A DNA stretch of 64,000 nucleotides from SSF14 sp037045585 (GCA_037045585.1 JBAOIR010000042.1:108327-172326); one strand, 5' to 3'; positions 26,905 to 36,207 are shown, counted from the first letter of the stretch. A program made the numbers and translations. The notes: generated from the letters alone by a model not told the origin.

Positions 26905-28231
26905 CGTTGTGTTCAGCAGCGTGCCGTTGAGGCGCGCCAGTTCCAGTTGGGCTTTGCGCAGTTGCACCAAGGCGTCGATGGTGTTCTGTTGTGCGTTCGC
27001 GCATGGCCTGGTCGGCCAGTACGATGTCGGTGAGGGAGGCCACGCCCTGCTGGTGTTGCAGCAGTGTGCTGCGGCGGATGCGTTCCGCCAGTTCCAATTG
27101 CGCTTCCGCTGTCGGCGAGCGCTCGGCGGGCGAGGGCCTCGTCGCGCAGGGCGGTGCGGCGCTCCAGCGCGTCGCGCTCCAGCGGCATCGCGTTGCAGGG
27201 CGGCGTGCTCCAGCTCCAGCTCCTTGCTCTTGATGCGCTTGCCCAGCACCGTTCCCTGGAAGAGCGGCACCTGCAGCTGCGCACCGAAGTAGCCGATGGG
27301 GTAGAAGTCGTACCGGTTCTCCGCGCCGATGGGACCGAAGCCGGTGGTGCCATACAGGCCGGTGGCGTTCAGGCTCGGGATGCGCGATCGTTTCAACAGC
27401 TGCAGCTCGGCCGCCTTCAGGCGCATGGCCTGTTCGGCGGTGCGCAACACCAGTGCCCAGCCCGGATGGAAGCGTTGCCGTGGGCGGAGCGGTCTCGGAA
27501 GCGGCGACCTCCAAGGGGGCGTCAACAGGTACGCCCATGAGCAGGCGCAACGCGTCCATGGCCTGCTGGTAGTTGCGCACGCACACGTTCCCGCTGTGTG
27601 AGCAGTTGGTCGCGCTGCAGGCGCAGACGGTCCACATCGGTGCCGCGGGCCAGCGACTGGTCGTGCAGCAGTTCCACGTTGCGCAGCATCGCTTCGGTGT
27701 TCACCACGTTGCTGTCCAGGAAGGCCAGCCGGGCCTGCAGGATCTGGGCGTTGTAGTACACGTTGCTCACCTCCAGCACCACCTCTTCCCGCGCTCCGTT
27801 CGCCCTGTATCCGGCCAGCCGTTCCGCCTCGCGGGCCACATGGATGCCCCCCAGCTGCCGGGATCCACCAGGGGCAGTTGCGCCTGCACGTTGGCGTTGA
27901 TGTTCTGCGGGGTACCGAACTGGACCTCGCGGTACACGCCTTCGGGCCCGCCGAAGAAGCTGGCCGGCAGCAGTTGGTAGGGCAGGTCGGTGTAGTGCCG
28001 CACTCGGCCACACCGCGCACCTTGGGCAGCAGGTTGGCCCGTTGCTCGTCCGCACGGGCCTCGGCCATGCGCACGTCGATGTCGGCCGTGCGCACCCGTC
28101 GGTCGTTGCCAGGGCAAGGTCGATGCATTCCTGGAGGGAACGCACCGGCACCTCCGGCTGCGCGGTGGCCAGCAGGGGGCGGCGAACAGCACCGCGCCCA
28201 ACAAGGGACGGATGGAAGCGGCCGCGCGCAT
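26905..28231 (-). CDS. TolC-family outer membrane efflux protein, several frameshifts
   Basis: Outer-membrane channel of the efflux system. The start ATG 28231 overlaps the previous stop (TGATG). The pieces are a signal peptide (MRAAASIRPLLGAVLFAA), VRSLQECIDLAL (the typical TolC start), DIDVRMAEARADEQRANLLPKVRG, EVVLEVSNVYYNAQILQARLAFLDSNVVNTEAMLRNVELLHDQSLARGTDVDRLRLQRDQLLTQ, then NATGLYGTTGFGP and a second helical hairpin ending KAQLELARLNGTLL. The frame changes about six times. The exact stop is unclear because the frame near 26,905 reads on into the adaptor. Confidence 0.82.
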
Positions 28232-28687
28232 CACTCGAAGTAGGTGCCGTATGTAGCGAGGTGCGCTCCAAGGCGGCGCGCTCGTGGGTCGCTCCCCTCG
28301 AAGTCGCGCAGCGCGTGATGGATGGGCAGCAGGTAGTTGTGCAGCTGGTTGTGCGCTTCACCCTCCATGGTGCACCGCTCGAAGATGAGCCCGAACTCCT
28401 CCTCCAGCGCGGCCTTCAGCGCCTTGGGGTCGCCGCTCGCGGGGTCGTAAGCGTGGAGGATCGCCGACCATGTTGGCGATGCCGCTGGTGGTCTCCGGAT
28501 TGGCCTTCCAGCGCTGGCCGTTGTCCAGCGTTACGGCGGGCAGCGCGTCGCGGGCCGTGGCCGTGGCGCTGTCCGGTGCGGGTCGGCATGGTCGGCATGT
28601 GCGGCGGCATCGTGGCTGTGCTCACCGCAGCTGCTGTTCAGCGCGGCGATGGCAAGCAGAAGGAGGGGAAGCAGGAAGGCGGTTCAT
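28231..28687 (-). CDS. Small lipoprotein upstream of tolC, frameshifted
   Basis: Combining frames gives a product of about 150 aa: MNRLPA, a hydrophobic stretch and a lipobox-like LNSSCGEHSHDAAAHADHAD (His-rich), then ALPAVTLDNGQRWKANPETTSGI and LEEEFGLIFERCTMEGEAHNQLHNYLLPIHHALRDFE, ending ATYGTYFE. The family is not recognised. The His-rich N-terminus and the position in front of an RND/TolC operon suggest a metal-related periplasmic protein; this is inference. The stop overlaps the tolC start. Confidence 0.55.
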
Positions 28688-29096
28688 GGTCAGGGATGTT
28701 GTTGGTTCGGTGTGAGCGTAAGGACCAGCGCGCGGCAATGACGTAGAAGGCTGCGGTGAGCAGCGTCCGGAAGGTGAGCGCGCCGATGGTGGCTGTGCGG
28801 TATTCACCACCGGAGTTGATGTGCAGGGCGAGCAGCAGGCCGCCCACGAGCACCACCACGGCGGCCGCGAGCAGCACCGTGGGCCAGCGCCGCTGCATCA
28901 GCAGGCCGGCGCCGGCAGGCAGGTAGAGCAGGGAGGCGATCAGGTTGGCCACCACCACGGCGGGCACGTAGGGCGACTCGCGCTCGCGGATGCCGAAGAG
29001 GTCCAGCAGCACGGAAGTGCTCAGGAACAGGGTGAGCGCGCCGAAGGCGATGACCACCAGAGCCAGGCCGATGCGTGCAAGTTTGCTGGTCTTCAT
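28638..29096 (-). CDS. Four-helix membrane protein
   Basis: The 152-aa frame begins MKTSKLARIGLALVVIAFGALTLFLS and continues with three further helices (YVPAVVVANLIASLLYLPAGAGLLM, TVLLAAAVVVLVGGLLLAL, FRTLLTAAFYVIAARW). The tail after SLRSHRTNN is Pro/Cys-rich and probably results from a frameshift; the real stop may be near 28,690, just before the lipoprotein start. Function unknown. It lies between the TetR-type regulator and the efflux genes. Confidence 0.6.
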   Translation of the reverse strand: MKTSKLARIGLALVVIAFGALTLFLSTSVLLDLFGIRERESPYVPAVVVANLIASLLYLPAGAGLLMQRRWPTVLLAAAVVVLVGGLLLALHINSGGEYRTATIGALTFRTLLTAAFYVIAARWSLRSHRTNNIPDHEPPSCFPSFCLPSPR

Positions 29097-29107
29097 GGCG
29101 GTTCAGT

Positions 29108-29685
29108 TCGTGATGAGGTCCAGCGTTGGCAACGATGAGGGCCTTGCCTTTCTTGCGCACGTCGAAGGAGCGGCCGCTCATGCGCCATTGCAGCATGTGC
29201 AGGCGGAAGGTGCCCATGATGATGTGGGTGAGCGTGTCCGCCGGATGGTCGGAGGTGAAGGCGCCCGATCGTTGCCCCTCCTTGATGGCGTTGAGCAGGT
29301 GGCGGCGTTTCACCACCATGATGCGTTCAATGCCGGCATCGATGCCGTGCGAGGCTTCCAGCACCCCGGTGGCGAAGATGGCCATGAGGTATTGCGGGTG
29401 CTTCTGGAAGAAGGCGAACTGGCTGTCGAACATGGCCCGCACCCGCTCCACAGGGTCCGGATGGGCTTCGGCCACGGCGGTAAGGCGCTCGTCGATGTTC
29501 GCTGCGAGGTGATGCAGCATGGTCACCAGGATCTCCTCCTTGCTCTTGAAATGGCGGTAGAGGGCCGCTTCGGTGAAGTGCATGCGTTCGGCCAGGCGCT
29601 TGGTGGTGAGCGCTGCGAAGCCATCCTCCGTCACCAGCTGTCCGGCGGCTTCGATGATCTCCAGTTGGCGGGGCTTAATGTCCAT
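29108..29685 (-). CDS. TetR/AcrR-family transcriptional regulator
   Basis: The product begins MDIKPRQLEIIEAAGQLVTEDGFAALTTKRLAERMHFTEAALYRHFKSKEEIL, a complete TetR HTH at residues 5-52 with the diagnostic YRHFKSKEE. A ligand-binding domain follows (VRAMFDSQFAFFQKHPQYLMAIFATGVLEASHG, RRHLLNAIKEGQRSGAF, IIMGTFRLHMLQWRMSG). A frameshift near 29,130 probably extends the apparent ORF; the other frame stops at 29,108 after DLITN. As the first regulator upstream of the efflux operon on the same strand, it is the likely repressor. Confidence 0.88.
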
Positions 29686-30103
29686 GGGAAGGCTTGAGGT
29701 TGAAGAAGGCGGTGCCGAGCAGGAAGACCGCGGCCGTCATGGCCAGCGCGCCGATGAGGACGAACACGGGGGGCGCTCCGAGGTACACTTCGGCCAGGAT
29801 GCCGGCGGGCATCAGCAGACCGATGAGCCCGAGCCAGGAGGTGAGGGTGGACCAGCGCAGCCGCTCGCCGAAGTGGAGCAGCAGGTAGCCCATCACCACG
29901 TTGAGGAAGGCGAAGAGGTTGCCGTGCACGTGCGCGAGCCGGGCCTCGAAGTGCTTGCCCACGCTGTAGCTGTCCACCCAGGCCTGCTTGTCGGGCGCGA
30001 AGTCGCGCAGGTAGATGAGCAGGAAGCCGTAGAGCATGAAGGCCCCCATGGTGAGGAAGCCGATGGCGATGTTGCCCGCACTCGGCGCTTCCTTGACCTT
30101 CAT
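29675..30103 (-). CDS. Four-helix membrane protein with conserved histidines
   Basis: The 142-aa product begins MKVKEAPSAGNIAIGFLTMGAFMLYGFLLIYLRDFAPDK. Four membrane helices are visible, with His in GKHFEARLAHVHGNLFAFLNVVMGYLLLHFGERL. The pattern recalls haem- or quinone-linked membrane proteins that accompany nos and oxidase genes in Bacteroidota, but I cannot name the family. It overlaps the TetR gene by 11 bp. Confidence 0.6.
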   Translation of the reverse strand: MKVKEAPSAGNIAIGFLTMGAFMLYGFLLIYLRDFAPDKQAWVDSYSVGKHFEARLAHVHGNLFAFLNVVMGYLLLHFGERLRWSTLTSWLGLIGLLMPAGILAEVYLGAPPVFVLIGALAMTAAVFLLGTAFFNLKPSHGH

Positions 30104-30388
30104 GGATCACGGGGTACGGGTGTTCGCCCAGCGACAAAGGGACAGAAGGATCATTCGCAGCCTCAAGGCAAACGTTGGCAGCACGCAGCCACCACCAGAC
30201 GCTTGTGCAAATCCGGCTGCGCCTACATTATGGTCAAGTGCGGGATGACGAGGTCTGTTGCGCGCACAGGGTGCGGCTGATGAACGGAAGCGCCGCCTAC
30301 ATTTGGCACGACGGGATCTGTACGGATAGCGACGAACAGGCCCGGCCACAAAGACCTGAAAAAACGAACGAAACCCCTCGACAGGACC
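30104..30388. other. Intergenic region upstream of the first cytochrome c
   Basis: The 285-bp divergent region has no convincing ORF. It becomes more A-rich before the cytochrome start (GAAAAAACGAACGAAACCCC). I see no certain regulator site. Confidence 0.4.
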
Positions 30389-30880
30389 ATGCAACGCCGT
30401 CCCACCCTTCCCCGCCTGATCATTTTCTCGACACTTGTCGGCATCGCCTTCGGGCCGTTGTTGACCGGCTGTGGTGGAAGCGACGCACCTGAGCAGAAGA
30501 CAACTCCTGCGGCCACCCCGGAACCGGCGGCGGCGGAGCAGCCGGCAGCGCCTCCCGCGTTCCCCGGTGCGATCACCGCGGCGGACCTACGCGGCCCCGT
30601 GGACAAGGCCATGGCGCAGAAAGGGGCGACCACTTACAATGTGAAATGCCAGAGCTGCCACACCCTCACCGACAAGCGCGTGGTGGGTCCGGGCTGGCAG
30701 GGCGTGCTCACGCGCCGTGAGCCGGTATGGGTGATGAACATGATCATGCACACGGACGCGATGTTGAGCGCTGACACCACGGCCCAACGGATGCTGGAAG
30801 AGTGCCTGGTGCGCATGCCGAACCAGAACCTGACCAAGGACGAGGCCCGCGAGGTGCTGGAGCTGATGCGGACGATCTGA
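30389..30880 (+). CDS. Monohaem cytochrome c lipoprotein
   Basis: The 163-aa product has a lipoprotein signal (FSTLVGIAFGPLLTGCGG, Cys at about 28), a Pro/Ala/Glu linker, one haem site KCQSCHTL and a downstream Met ligand region (NMIMHTDAMLS, ECLVRMPNQNL). It is a periplasm-facing electron carrier. It closely resembles the second cytochrome at about 32.3-32.7 kb, sharing RVVGPGW, the MNM segment and ECLVRMPNQNL, so the two are paralogues. Position next to nosZ suggests electron delivery to nitrous oxide reductase. Confidence 0.9.
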   Translation: MQRRPTLPRLIIFSTLVGIAFGPLLTGCGGSDAPEQKTTPAATPEPAAAEQPAAPPAFPGAITAADLRGPVDKAMAQKGATTYNVKCQSCHTLTDKRVVGPGWQGVLTRREPVWVMNMIMHTDAMLSADTTAQRMLEECLVRMPNQNLTKDEAREVLELMRTI

Positions 30881-30885
30881 AAAAA

Positions 30886-30903
30886 GGACCGGGAACCCGG
30901 TAC
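30886..30903. terminator. Short hairpin between convergent genes
   Basis: ACCGGG-AA-CCCGGT follows a run of six A after the cytochrome stop. The stem is short and there is no T tract on the + strand; the A run would serve a reverse-strand transcript. Confidence 0.35.
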
Positions 30904-30917
30904 TATCCATCCAGTGG

Positions 30918-32130
30918 TCACGAGCGTCGGCGCAAGTCGGCGACGCAGTCCCGTGAACAGCAATGTGCCCACACCGACCGGCAGGAGGAGGGACGCACTG
31001 AAGAGCACCCAGTAGTAGCCGGGGATGAGGCCGGACCCGACCCAGAAGAAGTGCCCTGCGTGAAGAGCAGCAGCTCGCTCAGGATGATGCCGCCGATAAG
31101 CGCACCAGTCCAAGACGCACTGCCGTTACACGGACATCGAACCATCCATTGGTGACCGCATAGGCCAGCAATAGTGAGGTCATGGTGCCCAGTGTGTTCA
31201 GATGGATGAAGCCCATGACGAAGTGCCGCATGGTGAGGGCCATGGTGACGGCCATGGGAATGGCCACGGCGGCCTGCACGAGCACCTTCATCGCCATACT
31301 TACCAACGCGATGCCAATAAGCACCTTGCCAGCGTTGGTAGTCGTTCGCTGGCCACTTTGCGTGAGCGCCGCAGGCTAGTGAACGTGCGTAAGGCGGCCC
31401 AGACCTGCAGGGTGACCGCAGCATTGAGACCGTAGCGAAAACGGTAGGCTGGCGCTCGGACCAGGCGATGGCGAGCGCGAAGGTGAGCACGGCGCTCAGC
31501 AACCAGAGCGCGATGGTGAGTTCGTCGATCCGCACGTCCACACCCTGGCGCTCGGCCCAGCGGCTGCCGATGGCCATGGCGGCGAACCAGAACCAGCCGT
31601 TGAACTGGAAGTGGAGGAACCACTGGATGCTCCAGTAATACCATTCGGTACCGGCGAGGCCGGTGGCCATGATGGGCCCCATGGCCCAGACGCCGAGGGT
31701 GCTGACACCCTGGAAGGCGAAGGCCAACCGCGCGAGTACGCGACTGCCCTTGGTGGGCCACTGGCGCGTGGCGTGCCACGCCAGGATGATGAGCAAGGCA
31801 TAGCCCAGGATCAGCTGCGATGGAGGACGCCGTGATGGAGACTGCGCCATATCCCTGCACGGGGAAGCTGAACAGCATGCCGAGCACCAACGCTTGGGAA
31901 ATGCAGTCATCCAAAAGGAGAGGCCGCGCCGTGGACCGACGCTCGTCCTGACCCGCAGCAGGACGATGAGCAGCGCGGGGAAGAGCCAGCCCAGCATGGC
32001 CACGTGCGAGTGCGCGTGCAACCACGGCTTGAAGCGAGCCAAGGCAGCTCCACCACATAGATCCGCAGCAGCGCTCCGATGACCGCGGCGAACAGAAGAC
32101 GGCCAGCGCAATAAGGAACCAAGGGCGCAT
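30918..32130 (-). CDS. Polytopic membrane protein near nosZ, frameshifted
   Basis: Merging frames gives about 400 aa with roughly 11-12 helices. It starts MRPWFLIALAVF, then LFAAVIGALLRIYVVELPWL, LHAHSHVAMLGWLFPALLIVLL, YALLIILAWHATRQWP, STLGVWAMGPIMATGLAGTEWYYWSIQWFLHFQFNGWFWFAAMAIG, TIALWLLSAVLTFALAIAWSE and a last part with MRHFVMGFIHLNTLGTMTSLLLAY. The His in HAHSHVAMLGW, LHFQFNGW and FIHLNTLG are arranged as in oxidase subunit I-like proteins, but no standard motif is complete. At least five indels break it. An electron-transport or haem role next to nosZ is an inference. Confidence 0.6.
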
Positions 32131-32159
32131 GGTTGGTGCCGTTCCGCGGCATGGTCCCG

Positions 32160-32290
32160 TGGGGGACGGGTGCCAGCATACAGGTCAAACGTCATTAAAT
32201 GACCTGACAAACGTCATATAACGGACAAAACTATCCGCTGATATTTGTCACGCGTCCGAAAACCTAAACCACCGAACACGCCCAGAGAAG
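32160..32290. promoter_or_regulatory. Divergent promoter region of the membrane protein and the second cytochrome
   Basis: The AT-rich spacer contains the repeat AAACGTCAT-TAAATGACCTG followed by ACAAACGTCATATAACG: two direct copies of AAACGTCAT, the first facing an inverted ATGAC. Crp/Fnr-type regulators often bind such TGAC/GTCA dyads near denitrification genes. The site is not an exact FNR box. Confidence 0.35.
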
Positions 32291-32742
32291 AAGCACATCT
32301 TTCTGTCGCCGCGATGGCCCATGGCCCTCGCGGCCTGTGGCGGCGGCAACGAAACGTCCGATGGGCCTCCGGGCGCCAGTGCAACGCCGCCGTGAGCCGA
32401 TGGAGGTGAGGCAAGCCCCAAGGCCGGATGATCACGGCCGCGGATATCACCTTGGGTGACATCGACCACGGCGATGGCGGAGAAGGGCAAGGCACCTACG
32501 ATGTGAAGTGCCAGGCCTGCCACAGCACCGGCGCGAACCGCGTGGTGGGACCCGGCTGGAAGGGCATCACCGAGCGCCGCAAGCCGGAATGGATCATGAA
32601 CATGATGCTGAACATCGACGTGATGCTGGAGACCGACCCCGAAGCCCAGAAGGGCCTGGAAGAGTGTCTCGTGCGCATGCCCAACCAGAACCTGAGCAAG
32701 GAGGAAGGCCGCGAAGTGCTCGAGTTCATGCGCACCCTCTGA
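32290..32742 (+). CDS. Second monohaem cytochrome c lipoprotein, frameshifted N-terminus
   Basis: The haem domain is intact from about 32,428: MITAADITLGDIDHGDGGEGQGTYDVKCQACHSTGANRVVGPGWKGI...NMMLNIDVMLE...ECLVRMPNQNLSKEEGREVLEFMRTL, with one CxxCH site. Upstream in another frame AACGGGNETSDGPPGASATPP looks like the lipobox and linker, so the gene probably begins near 32,290 with an indel near 32,400. It is paralogous to the cytochrome at 30.4 kb and is followed closely by nosZ. Confidence 0.8.
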
Positions 32743-32775
32743 ACCACGATAACGCCAACCACCAAAACCCAACCA

Positions 32776-34080
32776 ATGAAACGTCCCTTATCGTGACCGG
32801 CACCAGCTTGGGTGTCATCGCAGGGCTGTTCCTGCTGATGAACAGCCTGCCGGGCTGCCGCCCGTCAGGAACCACCAAGAGCGTGGTGACCGGCGATGCC
32901 GCCTCCAAGGTGTATGTGAAGCCCGGCACGTATGATGAGTTCTACAACTTCGTGAGCGGTGGCTTCAGCGGCCAGCTCGCCGTGTACGGCATCCCCAGCG
33001 GGCGCCTGCTGCGCGAGGTCCCCGTGTTCAGCGTGGACCCGGAGAGCGGCTACGGCTACAGCGAGGAGACCAAGGGCATGCTGATGACCAGCCACGGGTT
33101 CATTCCCTGGGACGACAGCCACCACCCGGAACTGTCGCAGACCGACGGTGTGCCCGATGGCAAGTGGTGCTTCATCAACGGCAACAACACGCCGCGCATC
33201 GCGCTGGTCGACCTGGGCACCTTCCGCACGGGCAGCATCATCGAGATCCCGAACAGCGCGGGCAACCACAGCTCGCCCTTCACCACCGGAACAGCGAGTA
33301 CGTGGTGGCCGGCACGCGCTTCAGCGTACCCATGGGCGACGACGCCGCAGCGCGACGTGCCCATCAAGACCTACAAGGAGAACTTCAAGGGCACCGTGAG
33401 CTTCATCCATCCGGAACCGGAGACCGGCAAGATGAGCATCGCCTTCCAGATCGTGACCCCGGGGGTGAACTTCGACCTGAGCCACGCGGGCAAGGGCCCG
33501 AGCGAGGGCTGGTTCTTCTTCAGCTGCTACAACACCGAACAGGCCTACAGCCTGCTGGAGGTGAACGCCAGCCAGCGCGACAAGGACTTCATCATGGCCG
33601 TGAACTGGAAGATGGCCGAACAGCTGGCCAAGGAAGGCAAGGGCAAGCGTGTGCCCGGCAAGCACTACAGCAACTGGTGGAACGACAAGACGCACAGCAC
33701 CGAGACCACCGTGTACGAGGACGTGCTGCAGCTGGACCCCAAGGACACCCCGGACCTCGTGTACTTCATGCCCTGCCCCAAGAGCCCGCACGGTTGCGAT
33801 GTGGACCCCACGGGCAAGTACATCGTGGGCAGCGGCAAGCTGGCCGCGCTGATCCCGGTGTTCAGCTTCGAGAAGATGCAGAAGGCCATCGCGGCCAACG
33901 ATCTGGAAGGCGACTTCGCGGGCATCCCCGTGCTGAAGTATGAGAGCGTGCTCCACGGCGAGGTGAAGAAGCCCGGTCTCGGGCCCCTGCACACCGAGTT
34001 CGATGCCAACGGCAACGCCTACACCAGCTTCTTCGTGAGCAGCGAGATCGTGAAGTGGAGCCTGAACACCTTGGCCCCGT
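32776..34080 (+). CDS. nosZ: Nitrous oxide reductase, clade II type, 3' end lost at an assembly join
   Basis: Copper enzyme that reduces N2O to N2 in the periplasm. The frame after an early indel reads VTGTSLGVIAGLFLLMNSLPGC, a Sec-type (not Tat) lipoprotein-like signal typical of clade II. The propeller follows: HGFIPWDDSHHPELSQTDGVPDGKWCFINGNNTPRIALVDLGTF, YVVAGTRFSVP, FSCYNTEQAYSLLEVNASQRDKDF, YFMPCPKSPHGCDVDPTGKYIVGSGKL and GPLHTEFDANGNAYTSFFVSSEIVKW, supplying several CuZ histidines. Frameshifts lie near 32,790 and 33,290. The sequence stops matching at about 34,080, so the last CuZ ligands and the C-terminal CuA cupredoxin domain are missing. Confidence 0.9.
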
Positions 34081-34347
34081 CAAAGCGTCAATCTTGCGCA
34101 GTCGAATGGCTGCGAAAGCCACGCCCCACCTTGCGCAGACATAGAGAGCCTGCTCCCCGGGGTCGACCCAGATGGCCGTATTTTTCCCGGGAATGGTGCA
34201 CTGCCACCGGGGTGGCGCAAGCTCCTCTGCCGCGGGTCCGCTGGCCAACGGAATGGGAGGGATATCCCCGGGGTCGAGTTCGCCTGCGTCAAGGTCGCCC
34301 ATACGATATTGAGGTGCCCGCACATCCTGGAGATCAAACATGAGCAC
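34080..34347 (-). CDS. Unknown protein, 5' fragment at the second assembly join
   Basis: The frame from ATG 34347 or 34341 reads MFDLQDVRAPQYRMGDLDAG...PRWQCTIPGKNTAIWVDPGEQALYVCARWGVAFAAIRLRKIDAL and is then interrupted by nosZ sequence. I do not recognise the family. Only about 88 residues remain. It lies directly downstream, on the same strand, of the ketosynthase-like remnant. Confidence 0.4.
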
Positions 34348-34399
34348 AGCCCAACGGAGGGAAGCATTTTCCTATTTGTGGAGCCACTGACTGGTTGGC

Positions 34400-34720
34400 G
34401 TAAGTCCAAGCCAGAGAAAGGGACCAAATCGATTGGGCCCTCGAATCGCAGAAACTCCGGCGTCCTCCAGTGCCGCCCAGGCCGGCTCCAACGCTATGCG
34501 CTGCCGGGGCTCGGTCTCCGCGCTTCCGTCAGTGAGATGCTGAAAGAGTTAGCGTCGAATTCGTCGACCTGGTCGAGGACGTCATTCCAACGGGGGGCAT
34601 CTTCCCGGTCGCGGCCGGATCGGTGTAGAGCCAGGCCACAGCGTCCCTGCGCTCCGGTGGCACCTCCCAATTTTCCAGAGTCCACGCACTGTTCGCGGAA
34701 ACGAATATCGGCAACTAAGT
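34400..34720 (-). pseudogene. Degraded beta-ketoacyl synthase (polyketide synthase) fragment
   Basis: Across three reverse frames the translation reads VPPERRDAVAWLYTDPAATGKMPPV, then LDQVDEFDANSFSISLTEA, then ETEPRQRIALEPAWAALEDAGV. This follows the order of the polyketide synthase KS N-terminus (PPERWDV..YDPDP..GK; LDDVDEFDA.FF.ISPREA; DPQQRLLLEVAWEALEDAG). The frames change twice and the active-site Cys region is absent. Frameshifts may be read errors, but the substitutions at conserved sites suggest a true remnant. Confidence 0.5.
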
Positions 34721-35017
34721 TGGCTGCGGCTCGCCCTATGTGTCATCCGGTGACCTCACGAATGAGCTCGACCAGGGTACGCTCCTCCCGTGAATGCCTT
34801 GAGCCGATGGACTCAGGTTCGTGAGCCGCGTGGATCATTGTTTGCTGGCTGGGGCTCACGAGTTTGGCAAGCGCGTCGAGGACTCGCTGCCAAGCCACAT
34901 TCACGACGGCTCGCTTCGGCTGAGCGGTTCCGCCCCGGATGGCCTGGTCTGGCAAGGTCGGCGGGAAGGCCATTGCCAGGAGGCAGGAACACGGAGGTGG
35001 CAAGCCAAGCTTGGCCC

Positions 35018-35506
35018 GTGTCTGTGCAGATTCGTTTGGCCACGCCCGGTGATGCCGATGCGGTATGGCACATCATGGAGCCTATCGTGCGTGGCGGCGA
35101 CACCTACGCAATTGCCCCGACCGTGGAGCGCCGGGAGGGGCTGGACTACTGGTTTTCACCGTCCCACGAGGTCTACGTGGCCACCGAGGGAAAAGTCATC
35201 GTGGGCACCTATTATCTGCGCGCTAACGGCCAGGGTGGCGCGGCCCACGTGTCCAACTGCGGCTACATGACCGATGGCCGCTGGAGCGGACGGGGCATCG
35301 CCGGGGCCATGTGCGTCCATTCCCTCGAGCGCGCCCGCCATCGCGGCTTCAAGGCGATGCAATTCAACTTTGTGGTGTCCACCAACACCCGCGCCGTGCA
35401 TCTCTGGGAGAAGCACGGCTTCAGGGTGGTGGGTCGCCTTTCCGGGGCGTTCCTTCATCCTAGCCAGGGCTACGTTGATGCCCTGGTTATGTACCGCTCT
35501 CTCTAG
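35018..35506 (+). CDS. GNAT-family N-acetyltransferase
   Basis: The product is about 162 aa from GTG 35018 or 35024 (VQIRLATPGDADAVWHIMEPIV). The GNAT fold shows VIVGTYYLRANGQGG, SNCGYMTDGRWSGRGIAGAMCVHSLERARHRGF (motif A with the acetyl-CoA loop RGIAGAM) and FNFVVSTNTRAVHLWEKHGFRVVGRL (motif B). The substrate is unknown. The frame is open to 34790 but the upstream part is not GNAT-like. Confidence 0.85.
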   Translation: MSVQIRLATPGDADAVWHIMEPIVRGGDTYAIAPTVERREGLDYWFSPSHEVYVATEGKVIVGTYYLRANGQGGAAHVSNCGYMTDGRWSGRGIAGAMCVHSLERARHRGFKAMQFNFVVSTNTRAVHLWEKHGFRVVGRLSGAFLHPSQGYVDALVMYRSL

Positions 35507-35546
35507 CAACGAGGCGAAATCCGATGACCGGCTCTCAAAAGAAAGA

Positions 35547-35565
35547 GGACCCGGAATCCGGGTCC
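35547..35565 (-). terminator. Intrinsic terminator of the secreted-protein gene
   Basis: GGACCCGG-AAT-CCGGGTCC, followed on the reverse strand by TCTTTCTTTT, gives an 8-bp GC stem plus a T-rich tract, 39 bp past the end of the gene at 35,604-36,207. On the + strand it lies 40 bp after the GNAT stop. Confidence 0.75.
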
Positions 35566-35603
35566 CAACTTGTCCGAGAGTCTATTAACCAACTTTATTC
35601 GAA

Positions 35604-36207
35604 TTATCTCCAGCCGTGATGGTGGTGATGGGGCATCGGCATCGGCATCACCTGGGGCTGGTGGTGGTGGTGGGGGTAGGGGAGGGGCATCGGCCGCGGG
35701 GCCGGCACCACGATGACCGGAGCCTGGGGATAGGTCGGGTAGACCGGGTAAGGGTTGGGGCATGACGACCACCGGGGGAGCCTGCCACGGGTTGTTGTGA
35801 CCAGCTTCGAGGCGAACCCCATTGCGACCGATGGTCACGGCCACGTGGTCGCTGCCGCCGTTGTAAGGGTTGTATTTATTCTGGCTAATGGTGACGCCAT
35901 TGTAAGGGTCGACCTGGACCGCCACGGCGGGACGGGGGTTGTAGCCGTAGGTGCCGTAGCAGTCAGCCATGGCCGGGGTGGCCACGCAGCCCAGGGTGGC
36001 CGCTAGAGCGGCGACGGCGGCGGTTTTCTTGAGGCCATTGATGAATCCTCGGGAAGACTTGGAGGCTTTGACCGGGGCGCATTCTTTGGCGCCGCTCAGT
36101 TCAGCCTGGTCGGCTTGCTCCGCCTGGGGCTGCTCGGTTTTGGGGGCGACCGCTTTGGGGGGAGCCGACTTGACTTGAACATTGCTGTGCAGGCTGTTGG
36201 TAATCAT
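35604..36207 (-). CDS. Secreted Pro/His-rich protein (one frameshift)
   Basis: The N-terminus MITNSLHSNVQVKSAPPKAVAPKTEQPQAEQ is unusually long before a signal peptide-like segment (GLKKTAAVAALAATLGCVATPAMA), possibly cleaved after AMA or lipidated at LGC. The mature part has YNGVTISQNKYNPYNGGSDHVAVTIGRNGVRLEAGHNN. A one-base indel near 35,757 hides the real end, which in the next frame reads PNPYPVYPTYPQAPVIVVPAPRPMPLP, then two His clusters and HHGWR. The His/Met/Pro tail suggests metal binding. No family is recognised. Confidence 0.7.

Noticed and set aside
26059..28128. 689-aa TolC-adaptor fusion
   Set aside because: Multiple indels let one frame read through two genes; separate starts and complete domain sets exist for each.
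34309..34824. 171-aa plus-strand ORF
   Set aside because: It is antisense to the ketosynthase-like remnant and has low similarity potential.
34743..35003. 86-aa minus-strand ORF before the GNAT gene
   Set aside because: No start signal or family pattern; it overlaps the upstream open part of the GNAT frame. Left unannotated as undecided.
35604..35660. Vector-derived His-tag contamination
   Set aside because: The His clusters are interspersed with Met, Pro and Gln, use mixed His codons and lie at the end of a native-looking secreted protein.
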